Positions 58,546 to 64,000 of a stretch of DNA of 64,000 bases are shown here, one piece after another (positions within the stretch are counted from its first letter, which is position 1; every line of letters begins with the position of its first letter). The DNA is taken from contig WTXD01000049.1 in NCBI GenBank assembly GCA_022496205.1, forward strand, positions 62,001 to 126,000, written 5' to 3'. The position numbers and the translations under genes were made by a program. The stretch comes from Gloeopeniophorella convolvens. Lineage: Eukaryota > Basidiomycota > Agaricomycetes > Russulales. The notes under the pieces were generated by a model, which ran no database searches, was not told the origin of the DNA, and saw only the letters and a program-made list of their open reading frames with translations.

Positions 58546-60393
58546 ATGTCTGCATACTCAGATCAACTCCATCTCCTCACCGCGGACACCTCAGCCAAAT
58601 TTCCAGGCAATGACATTCTGATATCCCAGCTCACCACCCTCATCACCGCGTGCCCGCCCACGTTCACGTATATCCATGATCCTTTCACATCGCGCATCAC
58701 CGCATCTCTCGTCTCATCTCTCGTCTCCTCCATAGCCGCCGTCTGTGCGGTGTCTGACACTGGTGACAATGGCATATCGTCGCTTTCAATCGCGTCCGCC
58801 AACGTCAACGCCGTCTCCTGCTTTTCGTCGCGTCTTTTCTATGACACAACTCTCAATTCACTGGCGAAATGGCATCCTCGGTGGGATGATGGCTGCGAGA
58901 ATTGGTCAAGCGGTACGAACAGCAGCATGCGCTATAATGACAGCCTTGATGGTTTTTTGCACGGTCTACGTGCCTTGCAAAGCCAACTGAGTGATGACGT
59001 CCAGTCGCAGGGACGCGGTGTCGGTGAAGGAAAGGGAAAACTTCGCTCGCAGGGCCGCGCAAAGGACGTGAAGATGGTTTTGGTCGTCGATCGTGCTGAG
59101 AGGCTGAAAGTCACGTTGCCAGAACTTGTAGTTCCTCTCACGCGACTGGCGGAGCTAGTACGTCTTTCACGTTGAGAATCCTCAGGTAGCCGACGCACTC
59201 TAGTCAGGGGTAGATATCCGAACCATATTCATCGCCCAGTCCCCTTGGGAAGACATCAAACCCCCAGTTGGTGCGGCAATAGACCCATTTCATTTGGCCG
59301 TACGCCCACCCTCTCAAGAAGGTACGTGTCTACGCCTCTCCTTTCAGCTTGTCCGTCAACCCACCTCCAACTAGGCGTCCTTCAGATTCTGCTTTCTCGG
59401 TTTCCTTCGGATGGAGACCCCTCAGCTTCCCCTCACGCCTATCATCCAGCTCTGGCGTCCTTGTACGCTCAGTACGCCAGTGTGCTGTACAGCACCTGTG
59501 CGCCGTTTACCCGCGATCCACAAGAGCTCGCCTACATTGCGGCTGCTCATTGGCCAGGTTTCGTCGCGCCGATACTCAATGCCCAAGGCGGTGCGACCGA
59601 CTTCCAACCCATCCCAGAGGATGTGCGCCTGCGTCTTTTGCGCGCGTTCTCTCCAACTTTTACCACCGCGCTTGAAGCGTTGCTTCCTCGACGTACACAC
59701 GCTGGCGCATGGTGTCGGGCGATCGATGTCGATGATACCCGTGGTATCGATGAAAAGGACGCTGAAACCGCCGCCCGTTCCCTACCTACGCTACAGAAAT
59801 ACATTCTCCTTGCCGCCTTTCTCGCCTCATCGAACCCAGCCCGAACAGACATGCGGATGTTTGCAAGGCATCGCGACCCACGATCCAAGCGTCGGCGCGG
59901 AGGGGGTTCGCGGAAGGCACCACAGCGCAACACAAGTGCTCCCGCAAAAGTAAGACCAGTCATACTTCAGGGCGAATTACGGCTTTGACCGAGGTGCCTG
60001 TATAGGTTCCTCAACATTTAATTGGACCCGTGGCGGCTCCGCTTGACCGCTTGAGCGCAATTCTCGCTATTCTGCTCGAAGAACACGACTTCGAAACGCG
60101 TGCTATAGGCCCGGAGTTTTCTCAACCTGGCGAGTACACGGAGGCGGAAATTAGTCGTGTGCATATCTCCGGCGCGGTGTGTTTCTGAAGTTGCTTTCGA
60201 GTACCTTGCGCTAGCGCTAATGGGATCGTAGATCGCGGAGCTCGCCGCCGCGCGCTTACTCCTGCGAATGTCTCCACCAGACCGACTCGATGGAACGCCA
60301 ATGTACAAGTGCAGTATCCCTTATGACGCTGCCCTTGCTCTCGGACGCGAACTCCACGTGCCCATGCTTGACCTGATCTGGGAGACAGGGTAG
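58546..60393 (+). CDS. ORC5: Origin recognition complex subunit 5
   Basis: The first ATG in frame is 58546 (MSAYSDQLHLLTADTSAKF); the frame is open further up. AAA+ part: PGNDILISQLTTLITACPPT, FTYIHDPFTSRITASLV at the Walker A position, VNAVSCFSSRLFYDTTLNSL, and Walker B-like MVLVVDRAERL. Then FIAQSPWEDIKPP and the C-terminal part: TRDPQELAYIAAAHWPGFV, TLQKYILLAAFLASSNPARTDMRMFARH and a basic RSKRRRGGGSRK, the segment most typical of ORC5. The end is VPMLDLIWETG. The Walker A lacks the G-K-[ST] core. ORC5 is part of the six-subunit complex marking replication origins. Five introns or so. Confidence 0.88.
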
Positions 60394-62335
60394 GATAGGT
60401 GTGGCGTATCGTGCGCATGGTCTTAAGTTCAAGGAAGTGACTGGAGCCTAGACAAAGGTCGCAGACCTAGCGCTCCCGAAGTCATGTTCACACGAGAAGC
60501 TCGAAGTTTGGCCTGTTTTCCGCCTTTCGGTATATCCTGGAGTCCGTATTCTGTCCGTTCACAGTACGGCAGTATTATGTGAACTCAAACTCGAATACAA
60601 TCTCATGCACATGCTTGAGCTGTGTGTATGTACCACGGCAAATTTAAAGGGGGCTAGCTGTCACGATATCGTACCACACGATGCTCCGCATGCGCCAATT
60701 ACCCGCTCGTGTGTACTGTGAATACAATTCTAGGCCCGCGCCTTGTGTGCGCGCGGTGGGTATAGGCGGTCGCGGAGTGGCATGGGCCTGGAACTTGGAG
60801 GAAAAACTTGGTGTGAGGACGAAGAAGGGTACATATGCTCTCATCCCCAGCGGAATTCGGAAAGCTTATAAAAAAAAACTTCCTTCACCAAATTCTGGCG
60901 GTAGGAAGCTTCGCCATTGGCAAGGTGACTATAGTGACTGGTCGTTCTACGAATCTCATGTCTGCGGTTTCGTACGACGATTCTGGATCATGCCGAAAAG
61001 CAGCGGGAGGCCCCCAGTGCTATAGCTAGCCTATTGGTGCAAGCGAACGGGATCCACGCGGTGTATACAAATCTGCCACGGAAAGTATTTTCCCTTCGTC
61101 AGGGTAAAGATATGAGTTCAAAGGCAAAACGGTCGTCGGACGATCTCTGCGTCACTCGGGTTTGGGGCTCGTTGAAGGGACGAGAGTCGTGTAGCGAGTC
61201 AGCGTCATCGCGTGTTTTAACTCCTTGGTAACTCCTTGGGTCAATCGTGGGCAAGGAACGCAGGCATGCCGTGCCGCCGGCTGACATAAGCATATTCTCG
61301 GCCACCTGTCAACGTTCAACATCAACCTGGACCTCCAGGATATGACCACTTCTTGTCGATTTCTCATCCTGGGATCCTGGGAACGCACCTGCGCCAAATC
61401 GGTTCGAGCGGGACCCCGCATTACTTGCATGCGCTCAGGAACATTCTGAACTGGCACCAATATCCACATCCACTAGAATGGGGCGTTCTGCGTATCAACT
61501 GACAAAAACACGCTCGAGTGCTCGCGTCAGATGCGACTGCGGTAAGTTAGTCCAGTAAGTCTCATCCGAATAGTCAACAATGCTGAGCAGATGTCGTTCT
61601 CAGGCACACTAGCTGCAGCCCGAGAATCGGGCACGGACTTGCTCGAGCTAGTTTCGTTGATCGTGAAACTGGCCGCGTCGGCCTCCCTGCAGAGTGTAGG
61701 CTACCACCAGCCACTCGAATTCCGCCCCATGAATTGCGACCCCGTGGGGGCGGCGACGGTATTGCCGTTCAAGGCATAGCACCTCTCGAGCGCCGGGGGC
61801 CGAGATCCGCTTTGTCATCCATGCTGGTTTCGCTGCTTCACAGCCCTGACAAGGTACGTAAGGCTCGTAAGTGGAATGCTGCATGCTGAACGAAGTTCTT
61901 CGAAAGGAAGAGGGGTATCGCGTGGTGCAGCGTGGTGCAGCCCGGCGCGTTTCCTTTTGAGCCCCGCTGCGCTGCTGGTCTGCGCTGTTCCGGGGTGACC
62001 CCACAAGAGAAGGAACCCGGTGACCTGGAGGATACGATCGGAGGCGCAGGAAACAAGCAATCTGACAGGTGGAGGCCGGGGGAGCGTCCGGTGACGAGCT
62101 TTGGAATGTGCCGACAAAGACGCCAAACACGGAAAAGGAAGCTCGTAAAGCAAGATCGGGTGCCAATGACAAATTTACTCTCGTTTTTGCAAGGTCGACA
62201 GCTTCCTGGACGAGCTTCGGACGCGCTCATGCTCCGGTCTTTTTCGCGGAGTGACGCGCGAAACCTGTCAGGGAAGCACCTCTTCCGCATAAATACGCCC
62301 CACTTCCTCTTTTTCTGCCGTCGTCCACCTCCGCA
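60394..62335. other. Intergenic, no gene seen
   Basis: 1.9 kb after ORC5. Overlapping frames at 61650-62350 on both strands have no domains and no intron signals. The last 50 bp contain an ATAAATA element and a C/T-rich leader for the next gene. Confidence 0.45.
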
Positions 62336-63169
62336 ATGTCGTCCGCCCACTCCCCTCTCAAGAACCAGCGGCTCATCGCTCTCGCCCTCTGCTGGGTTTG
62401 GTGCATCGTCAGTGCCTGCGTTGGTCTCAACGCCCTCATCAAGTAAGCCTCTCTCTACTCTCAGTACTCTTTACGCGGTTTCTCATCGTCCCTCCTCAGG
62501 GCCAACCAAACCAAGTCTCGATTCCGCAGAGAGGCTCCTCCTGGTGTGACCCTCGATATCGACATCAATGGTACTAATGTCCTTTCTCTATGGAAAATGC
62601 ATACACTGACCATCTATGTCGCAGACGTCTATCAGTCTGGCGTCGTCCTCACCACCGTCTGCGCAGTCATTGCCGTCCTCGCCTCAATCTTCTTCCTTGT
62701 GATGCTGATCTGGCCGAAGCGCGCAACTGGTTCGCTGAAGATCCAAGCATGGATGCTCACTTTCTTCAGCGTCTGGCTTCTCGCCACGCAGATCCCTTAT
62801 ACCATCTTCACTGCCACTCGCACATCCAAGGTCACGGCCTTCCTCGGCGGCTTACAGTTACCACCGGAGGCGATTCAAGAGGCGCTCGCCGCCTCAGGCG
62901 AGACGGACGTGTATCACAAGCTGAATTTCGGTAGGTCCTCTTTGAGGGCAAATGATGCAGACGTGCTCACAATATCTTCAGTTGTCCTTCTCTCTATCTT
63001 TCCGTGGATCTCGCTGCTCTTTACAGTCATCCTGATTGTCGTCCTATTTGCGGCGGCTTCTCGAAGGCACGCAGATTTCGACACGAGGTCCGAGATGTCC
63101 GTATCAGACACTTCTAGTGCAAGGAAGGCTAGTACGGAGAAGGCTTCCGTGGAGAAGGCCGGTGCATAA
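62336..63169 (+). CDS. Four-helix membrane protein of unknown function
   Basis: Starts at 62336 (MSSAHSPLKNQRLIALALCW) and ends at 63169. Four hydrophobic segments: LIALALCWVWCIVSACVGL, SGVVLTTVCAVIAVLASIFF, WMLTFFSVWLLATQIPYTIF and VVLLSIFPWISLLFTVILIV. The loop between helices 3 and 4 carries LQLPPEAIQEALAASGETDV. The cytosolic-looking tail is Ser/Thr-rich with a near repeat (KASTEKASVEKA), likely phosphorylated. Four exons with clean GT-AG introns. About 220 residues. I do not recognise a family; the layout resembles SUR7/tetraspan-like proteins but their motifs are absent. Confidence 0.72.
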
Positions 63170-64000
63170 GCCTGCAGTTTTTTCTCGCTTCCCGGTATCG
63201 CGCAGGCGCCGCAACGCAGCCTCGCTATCTTTATCAACGACGGTCTCCACTTCTACATTCTGACGACACTCTACGTGACTCTGTACCATATTGCGTTGAT
63301 TAGTACCCCACGACGTCGCCTGTAAAGTTACTTTGTATACACGGCGGCTATGCCCGCCATAATAGACTACACAACTGTTTGTGTGAGAGACAGGCCAGAG
63401 ATTGCAATGCCGCTGCACTCGGATTGTGAGTAAGAGGGCATCACGCATTTTTGGTGCCGGGGTTTGTGCATGGACCACGGCCTGTAGTGGCTTGCATTTA
63501 ACTAACAGAGGACATATCGATCGAATTATCTTGCATCGAGTAAGGTTATTAGAACCGCGTCGAGTAAGTGGCGCTGGACGGTGGAGTCCCCGTGACGAAA
63601 GCCCCTATGACAGCGAGTTTCAGATCGATCGCGTCCGGTTATACGCAGCTGCAGCGCAGTGTTGGGGCTGCGCCACGTACGGAAAAGGAACGCCACGTAC
63701 CAAACGGGGTGCCGGACGGTGCCTTGCGTGACCCACCTCAAGGCGTGGCCTTATTGGTTGGAGCAAAGTGGGCCATGTCTGTGCTGCAAACGCGCCGGAC
63801 AATTTATTCGGAAATTGCTGGGACAGACTAAAGTATGAGCAAGTTCTATCCATACGCGCCAAGATAAGATATGTATGTCGGAGGCGGACTCGTATTGTCG
63901 GGCTTTTCACCTTGAAGCTCTTCCGCGACGCTTTGCCAAGAGGATTTGCCGCTCGCCATCGTTCTCGGACTTACGAGTTGGAACCATACTCGATCCAGGC
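63170..64000. other. Intergenic to window edge, no gene seen
   Basis: 3' flank of the membrane protein and beyond. CGCCACGTAC occurs twice near 63672 and 63691. No convincing coding frame reaches the edge. Confidence 0.4.

Noticed and set aside
61648..62549. Overlapping frames of 112-205 codons on both strands before the four-helix protein
   Set aside because: No introns, domains or consistent coding signal. The plus-strand frame runs into the real first exon in another frame.

Overview
This window is nuclear DNA of a filamentous basidiomycete, most likely a wood-decay agaricomycete of the Polyporales type. The evidence is gene architecture. Nearly every gene is broken by many 45-70 bp GT-AG introns, some around micro-exons. 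The gene set is typical of that group: DUF6534 seven-helix protein, GTT1-type glutathione transferases, plant-type O-methyltransferases, CE16 esterase, GMC oxidoreductases, lineage-specific small secreted proteins and F-box proteins. I saw no rRNA, tRNA, CRISPR array or autonomous transposon. All gene models are mine, spliced by eye from reading frame, splice signals and family resemblance.

Layout. 1-18.2 kb: 3' part of a RING-H2 ubiquitin ligase; a tandem pair of GTT1-like glutathione transferases (minus strand); a cytochrome P450; a secreted CE16/GDSL esterase; an unknown basic protein; the urea transporter DUR3 (minus); and, divergent from it, an O-methyltransferase with unusual disordered insertions. 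20-36 kb: two paralogous small secreted hydrophobic proteins, then two paralogous ~250-residue proteins of unknown family (one minus, one plus) either side of a short-chain dehydrogenase, followed by a DUF427 protein, an F-box protein and a lactonase-fold beta-propeller. 36-56 kb: degenerate F-box fragment, cytosolic-type GMC oxidoreductase, DUF6534 membrane protein, a 178-bp MITE, the conserved nucleolar protein NOP4 (minus), a second O-methyltransferase carrying an EF-hand-like loop, and a secreted aryl-alcohol-oxidase-like GMC enzyme. 56-64 kb: conserved coiled-coil protein, profilin, ORC5 and a four-helix membrane protein.

How the genes work together. Housekeeping genes (NOP4, profilin, ORC5) sit in a compact block on the right. 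The rest is accessory: oxidation (P450, two GMC enzymes, SDR), methylation (two O-methyltransferases), conjugation (two GSTs), ester and lactone hydrolysis (CE16, lactonase) and nitrogen acquisition (DUR3). This would suit handling of lignin-derived aromatics or other small molecules, but no backbone enzyme (PKS, NRPS, terpene synthase) is visible, so a single biosynthetic cluster is not supported. The least explained items are the unknown paralogous pair with its conserved 18-nt and 7-nt exons, the secreted-protein pair, the 6-nt micro-exon and GATA cluster of DUR3, and the EF-hand-like loop in the second methyltransferase.
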